Notes: generated by a model from the sequence alone, not told the origin. DNA of 64,000 nucleotides from Echria macrotheca (GCA_030411725.1 MU839833.1:496001-560000), one strand, 5' to 3'; shown: positions 21,361 to 33,516, counted from the first letter of the stretch. Made by a program: numbers and translations.

Positions 21361-22953
21361 CCCCGTCGCGGGGGCTGGGGTGGCAAACCCCTGATGGGGT
21401 CCATGGTTGTATTAATGGTGTTTGGGTCAGGGACAAGGCGTTGGAAGGAGGCACACTGATATCCTTGGGTTTCCCGAGTGTACTTTTCGGCGTGTATTGC
21501 ATGCGCAACTGTATGGCGTAGGAAGTACACAATAGGCAGAGCTGTAGCATTTGCTCAGCAGTATTATAGATCAGGGACGTAATGAAGCCGTCGTTGGTTA
21601 TGAACAAACTGCTGCTTTGTACAAGTGATCGACAACAGGCACGGAAAGCATTGACGCAAAAAGTCTGACTCTGATCCACTGTTCGGACAACCGGAAGGAT
21701 ACTGGAGAGTGGGAAAACCAGCCAAATGACAGCAAGGGAGAAGAAATCACCAAAAAGTAACTCGGATACGGGGAGTCGAACCCCGGGCTGCTGAGACATT
21801 TCAAGATCTGAGAGACCATGAGAGTCAGCGATGTTACCGCTACACCATACCCGATCTCAACGAAGTCGTGCATGATTCCGATTGGATGCTTGGTGTGGAG
21901 GGTTGCTAACGGTACTTATCAACCAACTTAGTTCTCACATTACACGCCAGCACTTTAGTGAGTGAAATTTTAACGATCCCCCGTGTGAGTGGCGACTCTC
22001 ATAGACACTTTTGTTTACTCTGCTTTTGAAGATCTCGGCACGGAGTATGGACAGGTACTCAGTCCGGAGTATTCCGTACGGCACCGTCCCCCTCGCCCAA
22101 GATATTCTCCTCCTCCCCAGTCTCGGGAATGTCAGATCTATCCGCGGCGCCCTTTAATCCCGTGCCCCTTTCCATTTGTTCCAGGTTTGCTCTGCACCAG
22201 CCCCGCGGTTCCCTTCAACCGGCAACCCTCCCCCTTCAGTCAACCCCATCCCCCGAAATCTAAGGTACTTCCAACCTACCTCTCACCCACCTACCTCTCA
22301 CCTACCTACCTCCCTCCCTCCCTTCCTCCGTCCTTCCTTCCTACCTCCTCCCTCCCTCCCTCCGGACGACAATCCCGCGGTATCCCGGAAAAATCTACTT
22401 CTTAACTCTCAACCCCTCGGAGTCATCTCGGAATCCAGAAAGCAGTCACACATCTGCCGTAGCGATATCGGACCAATCCCCCCCAAGAAAGCGGGCCGAT
22501 CGACGTCGCGCGCAAGACACGCGTGGAGCTGACCAGCCTCGGCTCGGAGGCGCCGGGTGGAGCCGAGTTTATCACCGTCCCATATCCAAGAAATCCAAGG
22601 TAATTCAAGAAAGCTTGCACGTGGTGTGGACACCTTAGGTCTGAAAAATACGTAACAACATCGACTCTCCCCCCTCCGGGTCACTGTGACGCTGCGAGTA
22701 CACATACACAGTAAGGGATAAGGTACGGTCAACGAATGCGAGCGGTGGCCTGACGTGATCCGACGCGTTCCCTAGCCACCAAGACGCCGCGCGTTGATTA
22801 TGTCGTCACTGTTCTCAAGGTGCAAGGGGTTGATAAAACATGTAGGAAACGCACAGCGATCAAGTATAGAACTGCCAGTAGGGATTTTGTTTATTTGTAT
22901 TTCTGCAACCCCCCCAACTGCCACACAACCTTCAAATACCCGGGCCAGACCTG
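21361..22953. other. Intergenic region with tRNA and pyrimidine-rich simple repeats
   Basis: Apart from tRNA-Glu at 21762-21854 I see no gene. From about 22265 to 22365 the plus strand is a run of CTACC, CTCACC and CCCTCCTT units, a degenerate pyrimidine microsatellite. Open frames through it encode only Pro/Ser/Leu low complexity. Confidence 0.5.
21762..21854 (-). tRNA. tRNA-Glu(CTC) with intron
   Basis: On the minus strand the sequence folds into a full cloverleaf. The acceptor stem TCGGGTA pairs with TATCCGA and the T-arm is CGGGG-TTCGACT-CCCCG. The D-stem GTGT pairs with ACAT with one wobble pair, and the anticodon stem GCTGA pairs with TCAGC. The loop reads CTCTCA before an insertion of about 21 nt, placing anticodon CTC (glutamate, codon GAG) with the intron at the canonical position after nucleotide 37. 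The total length of 93 nt fits a 72-nt mature tRNA plus intron. T5-type terminator sequence is not obvious immediately downstream. Confidence 0.92.
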
Positions 22954-25458
22954 TTAATTGTCAAGCCCGAGCTCCTTGTAGAACGCCTCCGAGCTCGGTT
23001 TGCGGCCCAGGAACTGCTCCAGCGTGAGCATCTCGTCCTGCGAGCCACCGCGCTCGAGAACGGTGTGACGGTAGCGGCGACCCTGAACACCATCCATAGG
23101 GTTGGCCTTGAAGACCGAGTAGAACATGTCAGTTGAGTAGACCTGGGACGACAAATAACCGTAGTAGCCGGCATCATAGCCGCCAATCAGATGGCCAAAC
23201 GTCGCCTGGCCGTTGCCCCAGGTACTAGTCAGGTCAGCACAAAATTCATATACAACCAGCGACATACGCACCTCGGTTCTCCTTGCGCCTCGGGACCCTT
23301 CAGACCGCTAATCTGTTCCCTGAGGTCGTTGTACACCTTGCTGATATCCATTTCCTCCAATTCAGCGTGCGACTTGGGCGAGTGAACTGTCATGTCGAAC
23401 AGTCCAAAGTGCAGCTGGCGCAGGTTGAAGAGCGCATCGTTGACATGCTTGGTCGCGATCAGCTTCTCGATGAGATCATCCGGAATTGGTGCTCCGCTTT
23501 CGTAATGGCTGCTCAAGGCTTTCAGCTGCGCCGGCGTCCAGCACCAGTTTTCCAACATCTGGCTAGGCGCCTCGACGAAGTCTCTAACCGTCGACGTCCC
23601 GTGGAATCTAGCATATCGGGTTCGGCCGGCGAGGTCGTGAATGCCGTGGCCAAGCTCGTGGAACAAGGTCACAACCTCGTCGTGCTTCAGAAGCGACGGC
23701 TTCTTCGGTGTCGGCTTGCTGAAGTTGCAGACAAGGGCCGTTGCAGGGTAACGCCTGGTGCCATCCGGCTTCAAAAAGCCCGGCTGGAGGTTGAAGTTGG
23801 CCGCGTGGCCATACTTGCCCGGCCTGGGGTGAAGGTCCAGATAGAGATAACCGACGAAACCATCGCCCTCATCTGCATCATCCCACACACTGAAGATGAT
23901 GACATCCTCGTGCCAGGCAATATCTTCAGCCTTTCCGGTAGGAGAAAGCTTCTGACGATCCTCGGCGTTGAGTTCAACAAAAACCAAGCCGAAGAGCTGC
24001 TCGAAAATACGCAGCATGCCTCCCACAGTCGATTTCAGCGGGAAATACTCGGCAATGGCGTTCTCGTCAATGCTGTACTCCTGTTCCACCATCATACGAT
24101 CGTAGAATCGGTGATCCCAGAGGTAATAGCTGCCGTCAAATGGCAGCCCACGAGCCTCAAGGTCTTTCTTCTTGAGCTCCAGAAGATGCGCAGTTTCCTT
24201 GGCTCCGCCAGCAGTGAGCCGTCCCTTCAGATCGTTGAGGAAGTCCCAGACAGTCTTGGGCGTCTTGGCCATCTTATCCTCAATCCGGAGCGATGCATGG
24301 TCCGGATAGCCCAGGAGGCGGGCAGCCTCGTCCCGGAGGAGGATGGCCTCCTTGAACAGAGGCACGTTTTGGTTACACTAGAAGGGTTCGTCAGCGCGCA
24401 CTTCCATGAGGAGCGGCATCCATTCGCACCTTGTTCTCGTTCTCAATGAACAACTTCTTCCGCGTGTCGGGGTTCTTGGCAAACTTCAGAGTTGGAAACA
24501 GGTCTGGGTACTTGAAGCTGAGCCGGAGCTTGCCTTCGTTCTCCCCTGTCCCCTTCTCCAGTCCGTCCAGCACATCCCCGGGCACCCCGTCAAGCTCCTC
24601 CTTGGTGAACCAAATGCCGCCGTTCTCCTCGTTGAGGTTCTTTTGGAAAGCAATGGAAATCTGGCTCAGACGCTTCTTGATCTCCTTGAAGCGATCCCGT
24701 TTCTCGCCCGCCGGCAGGCCAAGCCCGTTCTTGATATAGCTCTTGCGCTCCTTCTCGAGCAACTTGGCGTCTTCGATGCTTCCGAGCCCGGCACTCTTGG
24801 CCAATGCCTCGTCGATCAGTCTGTTCTTGTCCTTCTCGATGCTGTCGGCGAGTCCGCTGTGCTGATATACCGTATCGACCAGCTTGAAGACGTCCTCTCG
24901 CATGCTACACTCGATGGCAAACTCCTCCATGATCTTGTCCGCCTCCGTGCTAGCGTCCCGAAGCCCGCTGTCTCCGCTGACATACTGGTAGAAGCCTAGG
25001 ATACGGGCGCTAAGAGCACTGTCGTTCTCATCTTCAGTCTGGGGTCCGAGGACGGATTCGAACGTCGCGGCTTTGGTATCTTCGGGCTTGATTTCGGCCA
25101 CTTGCTTGTCGAGCAGAGCACGCGTCCGGTCGCAGAGCGCCTTGGCGTCGGCAACGATGCTCTCCTTGGTGCCCGTGAAGAGCGGCGGCGCCTGGGGTGG
25201 ATTGGAGTATTTCGCCATGACGACACTCGGCGGTGGACGGAGGATCGGGCGGTTCGACGCTATGCCGGCGGACTGCTTCGGTCGCGCGTACTTTAGCTGG
25301 CTAAAGATGGATGTAAGGCGTGGGACGATTCGGGGAGCCGCCAGGATGACGGTGATGACGGAGAAGAGGAAGAGGGAGAATAGCAGCAGGAGAGACACCC
25401 GCCGCTTTTCTGAGGAACTTGACCGAGCCAGGGTGAAGCTGGAGCGGGAGCGATCCAC
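22954..25458 (-). CDS. PRD1: M3A metallopeptidase, saccharolysin/thimet oligopeptidase type
   Basis: This encodes a zinc oligopeptidase of family M3A (yeast Prd1, animal thimet oligopeptidase/neurolysin), which degrades short peptides in cytosol and organelles. Exons are 24430-25458, 23272-24377 and 22954-23224, with introns of 52 and 47 nt. In the 801-residue long form the zinc motif HELGH is at residues 583-587 and the third ligand is Glu612 in FVEAPSQMLENW. The C-terminal YGYLSSQVYSTDMF and RHTVLERGGSQDE segments are typical. Two starts are possible. From 25458 there is an 80-residue Ser/Arg-rich extension with a strong hydrophobic stretch; from 25218 (MAKYSNPPQ) the protein is 721 residues, close to Prd1 at 712. 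The internal start is the classical cytosolic form. Confidence 0.93.
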
Positions 25459-26169
25459 AAGAGCCGTTCTTTATATGTCGACGTCGGGCAAGAGTCGCAC
25501 ATATGCGCGCGTGCCTTGTGGACAGGTAATGCGGGGCAACAAGGTGCGCAGACAAGGCGCAACTGTCGAGTGCGGCCGCGCGATTGGCCAAGGGCAGGAT
25601 CGTGGAATGCGATATGTCAGAGACGCCGTGGGGCAACCAAAGAGGGGACGCGGCAAGACCGCTGTTTAGGTATTCACTTTCGGCGATATTGGACGAGCAA
25701 AAGTGGAAGGAGGTTGCGATGTTGGGAGTGTCTCGTGCGCTTGGCCGCCAACACGGAGGTTGCTGTTTAGGAAAGTGTCCTCGGTTGTCACACCCCTGGC
25801 CTGCCTCAGTTGGAGGGGTCGAGCGTTGTCGGGTCCGGGGCGGCCAGCAACCCTTCTGCTCCGAATAAACAAACGATGGCAGTATTATGCGATCATGACC
25901 ACAGTCATCGTCACCGGTGCAATGCGTCTGTCATGCGTATCGCGCAAACAATGTCAAACAGGATCCAATACCATAAAACTCTCAATTGCTAATCCTCCGA
26001 CCTGATGGCATCCAGGCCTCCCAAATACAGTACAGCTAGATTGTGCAAGACTCCAACGCCAACCGTCATTATGCAATACCCATGGATGGCCCGCCTCTCC
26101 TTTCATCAATACTTTAGCCCATCCTTAGGAGCATTCCAAGCCCCTTCCGAACGCCAGCCCCTCGATAGT
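25459..26169. other. Intergenic region saccharolysin/myosin light chain
   Basis: These 711 bp separate the saccharolysin long-form start from the stop codon of the myosin light chain gene. No gene is seen. It should hold the saccharolysin promoter and the light chain 3' UTR. Confidence 0.4.
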
Positions 26170-26737
26170 CTAGTTCGCAAGGATGGTTCGGACAAGTTCT
26201 AGCAGACAAGTTAGCTAGTGGCGGCATCGGCAGAAAAATGTCACACATACCCGTATAATTGACCTGCCCCGAGCTGGTATCTACAGCCTTGAGCAGTTCA
26301 TCCACCTCCTCGTCCGTCATCTTCTCTCCGAGGTTTGTGAGGATGTACTTGAGCTGCCCAACACCGATGAAACCCGTCATGTCCTTGTCGAAGACCTGGA
26401 AGCCGCGGCAGTACTCCTCAGGGTCGCCGGGATCGCGGAAGCCGCCTGGTCGGTTGAGAATGCGCTGGAAGGTTTCGAAGTCGACTGTGACAAGGTCCAG
26501 TTGTTAGAATCTAGATCTGCAACTCTGGTGGGATGGTTGAGGGGCTAGGCACTCACAATCACCACCGACATTCTTCTCGAGGTCGCGGATGTCTGCAAGC
26601 GTGGGGTTCTGGCCGCAAGCGCGGAGGAGGTCTCCCAGACTCTCGAGGGCAACACGGCCGTTACCGCGCTTGTCGAATAGGGAGAAAGCCTCCTTGTAGT
26701 TGGTCGAAGCCTGGGAGTCGTAACTGTTAGAAGCCAT
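26170..26737 (-). CDS. MLC1: Myosin essential light chain, Cdc4/Mlc1 type
   Basis: This encodes a 147-residue EF-hand protein of the calmodulin superfamily resembling fission-yeast Cdc4 and yeast Mlc1, the light chain of cytokinetic type II and type V myosins. Three exons are 26557-26737, 26251-26484 and 26170-26198, with introns of 72 and 52 nt. The first EF loop (DKRGNGRVALES) and the third (DKDMTGFIGVGQ) lack the position-12 glutamate, so calcium binding is probably lost, as usual for essential light chains. The protein ends with YTELVRTILAN, reached through a short last exon of 29 nt. Calmodulin itself is excluded by these degenerate loops and the Cdc4-like DLLRACGQNPT segment. Confidence 0.9.
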
Positions 26738-27488
26738 TGTTTCTGAATTTGCGATTCTCGCTCTCGAGCCCCGCAGTTGTAGGTAGGACCAGTCGCGGCG
26801 GATGAAGATTGGGGTTTTATGCGCAGCGGAATCGTGATGGCAGAGACAAGAGGGTGGAATGAGGGGTGCTGATGCGTTCTTTGTGGACAGGAATTGACAG
26901 ATGACGCTTTGCGTTCTTCGTCGGCGGCCTTGTTTTGCTGCTGATGGACTTGCGGGCAGAAGCGCTAAAATCCGGCGAATTTTAGTGGCCAACGGCCCTT
27001 TTGGAGCACTGTTGACATGGGCAACCGCGGAGTCCCTGCGCGGTCGAGTGGCAAGGAAAGAGACTGGATGACTGTGGATAACTGTGGAATCACTCACCAT
27101 TTTGGGTGTGAAGTTGTGGAGGCGAAGATATCGAGTCTGCTACCGGGCGGAGGGACGATCTGAAGCTATTCAGAAGTTGTTGCGGAAGAAGAAATTTCGA
27201 GACAGTGGTTGCTGCTTGTCAAAAATGGTTGTTTGGTTGTCAGCCGTTGACGGGAAGCAGAGCGGTGACTGGCTGTGGTCCGTGCCTTCATGCGACAAGG
27301 GTCGTCGCACCAGCAACCAGCGGTCCAAGCCATCAACTTGCCCCGCCATCCTGACTCCTGGCTGTTATCATGCTCCTTATCGGAAGACGACCAGAAGAAC
27401 AAGGTGAATGCACAGTTAATGAGAGGCGTCGGTTATTTCTATCTTACAATATACGAACCAGGAAGACTCTGGCTGGCATAGCCGCGTG
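26738..27488. other. Intergenic region myosin light chain/methyltransferase
   Basis: No gene is recognisable in these 751 bp. They should contain the light chain promoter and the 3' UTR of the methyltransferase. Confidence 0.4.
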
Positions 27489-28511
27489 CTACTGTTGAGA
27501 TCTTCTCGCCATGAGGATCACAGTGCCCCAAACGACATCAACTTCAACCTCTCTCCAGGCATCTCCTCTTGCTTTCCACTCGGGAACTGTCGCGACGACC
27601 TCCTCAAACATCAAATCTACAATGTCGCCGTCTCCGCCCTCCGCTCTGCTCTTTCTCTCGGGGTGTGCGCTCTGCCATCCGTGGAAAGCGCTGAAAGTCC
27701 GGACATAGCCCTCCAGCTCGCCCAGTTTGAGTGTCTTTCGCTGCCACAGGGCTTCTTCCGGTGCGTCGTTGATATCTTTGCTCGCTCGGTCCGGATCCCA
27801 AGCGATGCGCGTCTCGCTGTTCCAGTCCTGTTTTGGTAGAGCAATAGCTCGATATGAATCTCGGAGGATATCGCGGCCTGGCAGCTCCCAGAAGCGAGCC
27901 ATGCTCTCGACACCCGGCACCGGCTCCGAAGATCCGTACACGAACCTGTCGTAGATCGGTGTCGTCTCTGGATGTCCGACTATGACATGATCTTTGTAGC
28001 CCCAGAAGGCGAGCGTGCCGCCTTGCTTGACAACTCTAGCCAGTTCGGGCCATGCCTTGCTGTAGTCGAACCAATGTGCAGCCTGGCCAGCAACCACACA
28101 GTCAACCGATTTGTCTGGCAAGAAAGACAAATCCTCAGCCTTGCCCTGCCGTACGACAATCTTGTGCTCGGACGTGAGCTTCTTTGCCTGCTCGACCATG
28201 CCGGGCGAGGGATCAAGGGCAATAACCGAGTCGAAGGATGGGGCCAGTGCTCGCGCAATCAGCCCATGACCGCATCCCAAGTCCAACAGAGTGCCTCCAG
28301 AGGCAGTCGCAGCTCGGTTCGCATTGTGGAAGCTCAGGATCCGGCTGAAGAGGACCGGAGGGTAAGAGGGACGGAAGGCGGCATAACCCGCCGACGAGAA
28401 TGTTGACCGCCTGTATCACAAAGCCATGGTGGTCAGCGACTCAAAACATACCGATATCTGCAATATGAAATGCCATGTAGCACAGGTGGCTGCTTACCCA
28501 AATATCGACAT
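27489..28511 (-). CDS. SAM-dependent methyltransferase (trans-aconitate methyltransferase-like)
   Basis: This encodes a 311-residue class I methyltransferase. Exon 1 is only 14 nt (28498-28511, coding MSIF plus two bases) and exon 2 is 27489-28410, joined by an 87-nt intron (GTAAGC..ATACAG). The join gives the N-terminus MSIFGRSTFSSAGYAAFRPSYPP, typical of this fungal group. SAM-binding motif I is DLGCGHG at residues 48-54, followed by the acidic motif II (VIALDPSPGMV) and a DCVVAGQAAHWFD motif in the Tmt1/Crg1 style. Yeast Tmt1 methylates trans-aconitate and Crg1 methylates cantharidin; the substrate here is unknown. An in-frame TGA just upstream of exon 2 rules out a start inside the long frame. 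Confidence 0.85.
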
Positions 28512-29190
28512 TGGGACGGGAGGCTAAATGCGATGTTGGTGGCAGCTCAAGACCCAAGCCTCTTGCCCTGAAACACCGCGGTAGGTAGCCGCCCAGATAA
28601 TTTTAGGCTTCTTGTTTCTGCACGACCATGCTCACGCTGCCTTATATCTGAGTGCTGGAGATTGTTCTAAAATCCGAACAGCAATTAAAGCCGTCGATTT
28701 CCGTCGCAAGACAGCTTATTTCTGGCTTGGTTGTCGTTTTTGACCCCCAAACTGGCGACATCGGCACCCTTCCGGTCGCCCGTCGCGGGGGTTTCTGTTG
28801 GTCGCACGTCATCTCCTCGGGGCAAGCAGACCAACGCAGCTGTCACCACAGCCATCCCGCCCCATTCTTGGCGTCGATGCACTGCCCCCGGCCCGTACCT
28901 CGACATACACCACGGGAAGGGGTAACATCCCAGGGGTAATTCAACAATAGCTACCGGTAGCTATCTACGACTCGAAAAGCTAAATGCGGACTTCAAGCTG
29001 TCATTGGCTTGGCATGAGAAGCCAGTGTGCTTTTAAAGGCCCTCGAAATCCTCTTCTCCTGGGCCAGGTCTCATCATCATTCCACATCCACACAACCACA
29101 AGACTCTCCAGTCTAGCCTTCTACTCCAAGCTTCAGAGCAACTCTCGCTATCAGCAACCCCGCAAATACACAACCACAACCTCCGACAAA
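28512..29190. promoter_or_regulatory. Divergent promoter methyltransferase/CoA-binding protein
   Basis: These 679 bp separate two divergent start codons. The CA/CT-rich sequence before 29191 resembles a fungal 5' leader. No separate gene is seen. Confidence 0.4.
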
Positions 29191-29990
29191 ATGGCCAGCA
29201 CCGACGCTACACTCAAGACTTTCTTCGAGTCTTCCAACTTTGCCGTTGTTGGCGCCAGCACCAACCCCGACAAGTTCGGCCACAAGAGTAAGTCCTTTTG
29301 TCAAAGTTCATTTCATATTCGCTCTCTGGTCGTAGCGCCAGGGGTGCATCCAGGGATGGGGTTAAATGCAGCCCTACGGAGTACAGGGTGCATACCTAAA
29401 TTTAACCCTCCTACCATCCCGTCCCCCCTTGTCACGCTTACATCCAGACGTCCTTGGCACAGCCAAATCAGTGGACGACATATGGCAAGCGGCAGGGGAA
29501 GAAGCATACTATCTGCTACCCACCTACCTACCTACCTGTCTACCTATTCACCTACTTATTTTGCGCGGAATTACCTACTCTTTCCAAAATGGAGACCAGA
29601 TATTTGAGCCGCACTGACACATACACAGTCTTCAAGTGGTACGTCACGCATGGCCTCGACGTGAAGCCCATCAACCCCATCGCCAAGGCCATCAAGGTCG
29701 ACGAAGTCGACCACCCGACTACCGCCACGCTCTCGGAACTCGAGAATCCCACCTCGACCTCCCTCTCCATCGTCACCGGCCCGGCTGTGTCTCTCAAGGC
29801 GCTCAGGGAGGCCAAGGAGCTGGGTATTCCCTCGGTCTTCTTCCAGCCCGGCACCTACGACGACGAGGTGCTCGCCTACGCCAAGGACAACTTCAAGGCT
29901 GTCCTCGCCGGCGAGGGCGGCACCGGTCCCCAGGGCTGGTGCGTCCTGGCTGACGGCGAGAGGGGACTGAAGGCTGCTGGCAAGCTTTAG
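29191..29990 (+). CDS. CoA-binding domain protein (YccU-like)
   Basis: This encodes a 152-residue single-domain protein with the Rossmann-type CoA-binding fold related to bacterial YccU and the N-terminal part of succinyl-CoA ligase alpha. Exon 1 is 29191-29287 and exon 2 is 29629-29990. The join reads GHKIFKWYVTHGLDVKPINP, restoring the fold: the nucleotide-binding FAVVGASTNPDKFGHK loop, then the second strand and the VFFQPGTYDDEV loop. The 341-nt intron is much longer than the others in this window and contains CTAC/CTAT repeats. The biochemical role of stand-alone members is not established. Confidence 0.88.
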
Positions 29991-31972
29991 GTGCTTTTTT
30001 CCTTGCTGTTGACATTTTCTATGTGTACTGGCAGCATTTGGCATGGGTTTAGATGGGTTCTCAAGGGGCATGGGTTAGCGAGTTATGATGTCAATGGGTT
30101 GATGCTTGTCATATTGTTTTGACCACTCTTCCATTCTGGAGTCTGCAAGCGTCAGACTCCATCAAATCAAATCTATCGGGACTTATTATTGCCACTCGCA
30201 AATCGACGCCCAAGTGACACAGCCTCCTCCGTTTTCTCTGTAAGTCAACAACGAACTATAAGACAGTGTCATCAGTCTAGCTTCGCCAGCAGCATTGGCG
30301 ACCTACCGCCCGTCAGGTGCTTGAATCGGTGAATTCTTACATTTTATACGTACGGAAGAAGAGCTAAATAGCGCCGATTAAAAAACGAGATGTCATAACC
30401 CTTTTTGCCAAACCATAGGTATTTTGTAGAGAGTGACCTCGTACTTGGATGATACGCTGCTCGAGAACAACTACTACGTTGGAAGGCAATAAGCACAACA
30501 AGGTTAAGCAAGGTAAGTAAATAAATTCTAGTATCATGGAAACCTAGGTAGGGACAAAATCTTTGGTAAACAGAAGCTCGCGTCAGCCGACTTTGCTCTT
30601 CAACAGCATTGAGCAGGGTCCATGGAAAGACTCAGCTCAGGAGAAATAGCCATCACTAAACGCATGGGGACGTCTGTCGAGACGAAGCATGATTTTTTAC
30701 CTTTTGCTAAGAGAAAATGTCTTTCCAAAGAAACTAAAAGATAGATGCTGTGTGGCGACCTCCTCTCCAAAGACGTTACACACTACGTATCATCAAAGCG
30801 TACCAACCTAGTTATCTTACCTATTTGTCCACATGCACCTAGATAAGTACGCTACCGACTTTCCCGCCACTTCTACGGACTTCTAAGGATTACCCGTCCA
30901 CACACAGCACTAGTCTAGAGTTAGGATCTATTCTCATCACTAGCTACCAGGCCACCCAGTTCAACAAGTCTACCTAGGTGTCTTAAATATCCGCCTACCT
31001 CATTAGGTACGGCCGTAACCTCTCGTACGTATTACGCCGCTAGTTACCTTAGTGTCCGTACGTAAATTTCACGGCCGAGTCTAGTCAACTAGTGCGCAAG
31101 TTTCACGGTTGAGTCCATGCCTTCCACCGATCCCCAACAAAACCGCGTGCGCTATTACGCAAATACCACGTATTTCACATGGTAAGTTCATACCGGCGCT
31201 GAAATTTTCACACGTCTCGGTTTATTTCAGGAAGCATGTGCCCTCCGGTCCCGGAAAGACGCTTCTCCCACAAAAATAGAAATCACCCAGCGGCGCCGAG
31301 TCCCCACATGTACCCAAACAACCCAAACAACCTGGAAATCCCTTTGTTGCCCCCCGATTTTCGAGATGGTTTCGATGTACTCTCGGAACCGTCTTGTTCT
31401 ATCCCGTACTGTGGTCCCTTCATACCTTAGATACCAACCCTTCCATTGGGAGTCCACACATTTTAACATGACTACCTACTACCTAGTATGGCGTGAGTTA
31501 ACAAGACTATGAACTGTGATGTAACTAAAGAGACAAATTTGATGTGTAAAGAGTAGATTTGGTATCCTCTAGTTAGTCAGACTACCGCCGCGGGTCTCTC
31601 TTTTACATTGCGGAAAGATGTAGCTCAACGGAGTTGTGGTACTTGGCTAGCATGGCAAAGGCGAAAGGAAAGAGACCTCAAACAAAAAGCACAAGCAACC
31701 AAAAAAGGCGTGGTGAAACTGATTGATGAATCTCTGAATGATATTTGGTGGTGCATTACCAGTGTCTCTGGCAATTTCAAGCTATAACTACCTAAACACA
31801 TGTGCTGTTCCGCAACGGACAGCCTGGGCCGTCACCCCAGACATGTCCAGGTCTGCAATGTTCCCAACAAGAAAAAGGATAGTGCCTATCGTGCTATATA
31901 GAAACTCTGTCTTTCTGTATGTAGCTAGAACTATGTGTCACTCCATAGTCCTAGAATAACGAGTTCGCTGCG

Positions 31973-32058
31973 AAGTCGTCGGAGCAAAGTCGTCGGAGCG
32001 AGGTCGCCGGAGCGAGGTCGTCGGAGTGAGGTTCGTCGGAGCGAGGTCGTCGGAGCGG
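31973..32058. repeat. 14-nt GC-rich minisatellite
   Basis: About six diverged copies of a 14-nt unit close to AGGTCGTCGGAGCG run in tandem, one of them with a single inserted T. The repeats are visible directly. Confidence 0.85.
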
Positions 32059-32476
32059 AACGAGGACCGAGGTCGAATGAGAGGGATCGACCAAGAGGAT
32101 CGCGGTCTGAACGGGCAGGGTGAGGCCGAAAAGACGAAGGACGATGCGAGCGAGGCAAGGTCCGAAGAAGAAGGGTCCGAGTGAAGGTGCGGTCTGAGGG
32201 AGCACGAACTCGTAGCGCACATCGAGGCTTGTTCGTATAGACTCGGTGCTGAGATGAATGTTTTGTTGGGAGGGGACGAATGTTCGTTTGGAGGCGTTTG
32301 GCGCAGACGATCGTATGAGTCGATTGGTTTGGATAGACTCGTCTGGGGCCCGGGGGCCTCGGGCGGTGTGGACGAGATCGATCGGTTTAAGTAGACGATG
32401 GATCTGGTCGGACCGGTCTCGGATCGAATGCGGAGCTGTTTCGGGTTGTTTGGAGAGATATTCGTCCAGACTCCAG

Positions 32477-32478
<2 letters not shown>

Positions 32479-32516
<38 letters not shown>
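32479..32516. repeat. T38 homopolymer
   Basis: An uninterrupted run of 38 T residues is flanked by GGG on both sides. It could be the poly(A) tail of an old minus-strand retroposon, but no element body or target duplication is recognisable. The exact length is prone to sequencing error. Confidence 0.85.
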
Positions 32517-32517
<1 letters not shown>

Positions 32518-32816
32518 GGTAGACTACCTCCAATAGTGTCACAGGGGAGGGTAGATCGTAGTCGATGACGCCGGGATCGCTCAGACGACGTTGCGAGTTC
32601 GTTCCGAGGGCGTACGGTATCGCGGCTGGTCAGCATAGGAGCTGCCTCGAGGACGACGTTACCGCAGAAGGAGGGCGTCGGTCGCTCCGAAATCGAAGGT
32701 GTCGGAGGTGTTCGTGCACAAGACCGCTGTCTGGTGCAGGCATCGAATCGTAGGGAGGCTGTACGAAGTCGACGCGAGGGAGAAAGACACCTGGTGCTGG
32801 GAACATTGCAGACCCC

Positions 32817-32937
32817 TAATCCAAAGCCGTGTAATCCAAAGCCATAATCCAAAGCCATAATCCAAAGCCATAATCCAAAACCATAATCCAAAACCATAAT
32901 CCAAAACCATAATCCAAAACCATAATCCAAAACCATA
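32817..32937. repeat. 13-nt tandem repeat (CCATAATCCAAAA)
   Basis: About eight or nine tandem copies of CCATAATCCAAA followed by G or A lie here. The first copies end in G and the later ones in A, so two variant blocks are present. On the minus strand the array creates an artefactual repetitive peptide. Confidence 0.9.
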
Positions 32938-33516
32938 CAGCATAACCAAAGAGTCTATCCCAATGGTACAATCCAAGCCATGAATCCAAACAATATCCTA
33001 CACTCCGAGTCCTCGTTAAAAACTCGCCCCAGCTTTAGCTGTAAAGTCGAGAAAAGAGTGACCCGGTTACAAGTACCCATAATCCCTGTCCATGGCTGAT
33101 ATCCAATCGCTCTATGCATGTCAGACTGTCATCCAGGTGTCAAGTGTAAGAAAAGGAGAGTAACCTACCATGTCTCTCGCGAGAGAGAAGCCTTCCATCC
33201 TCGACAAGCACGATGTGACGGGTCGTGCTGACTCGGATTGAGATGTCGCGATGTGACGGGTCGCGCATCTGTCGGAGTCGGAGTCGGAGTCGGATCGGGT
33301 TTGAAGGAAGTGCTTGTCTGACTGCGGGTATCCTGCCTCTGGTCATCCAGCCATCGGTATCGGTCCGTACTCGTCCGTCAGGGCACTCCCCCCGTTTCCA
33401 CTGGGCCTGTTGTCGGCTTGCCGCGTCCTGCCCCGCCCTTGGCGGTCAAATGACCGGTGCTGGGTGATTGTCAAGCTCGATGCCTGGGGTTGGTTGCCTA
33501 GTCGCGGTCGTCGCGG

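Noticed and set aside
22176..22532. 118-codon Pro/Ser-rich frame
   Set aside because: It translates the pyrimidine-rich CTACC/CCCTCC microsatellite; no start context or conservation.
23283..24449. 388-codon open frame on the plus strand
   Set aside because: It is antisense to the saccharolysin exons, which carry the zinc-binding motif in the other strand; no family sequence in this frame.
31938..32936. 332-codon minus-strand frame with a repetitive aromatic peptide
   Set aside because: It translates the 13-nt array, the poly(T) run (a lysine run) and the 14-nt minisatellite; no conserved domain or start context.
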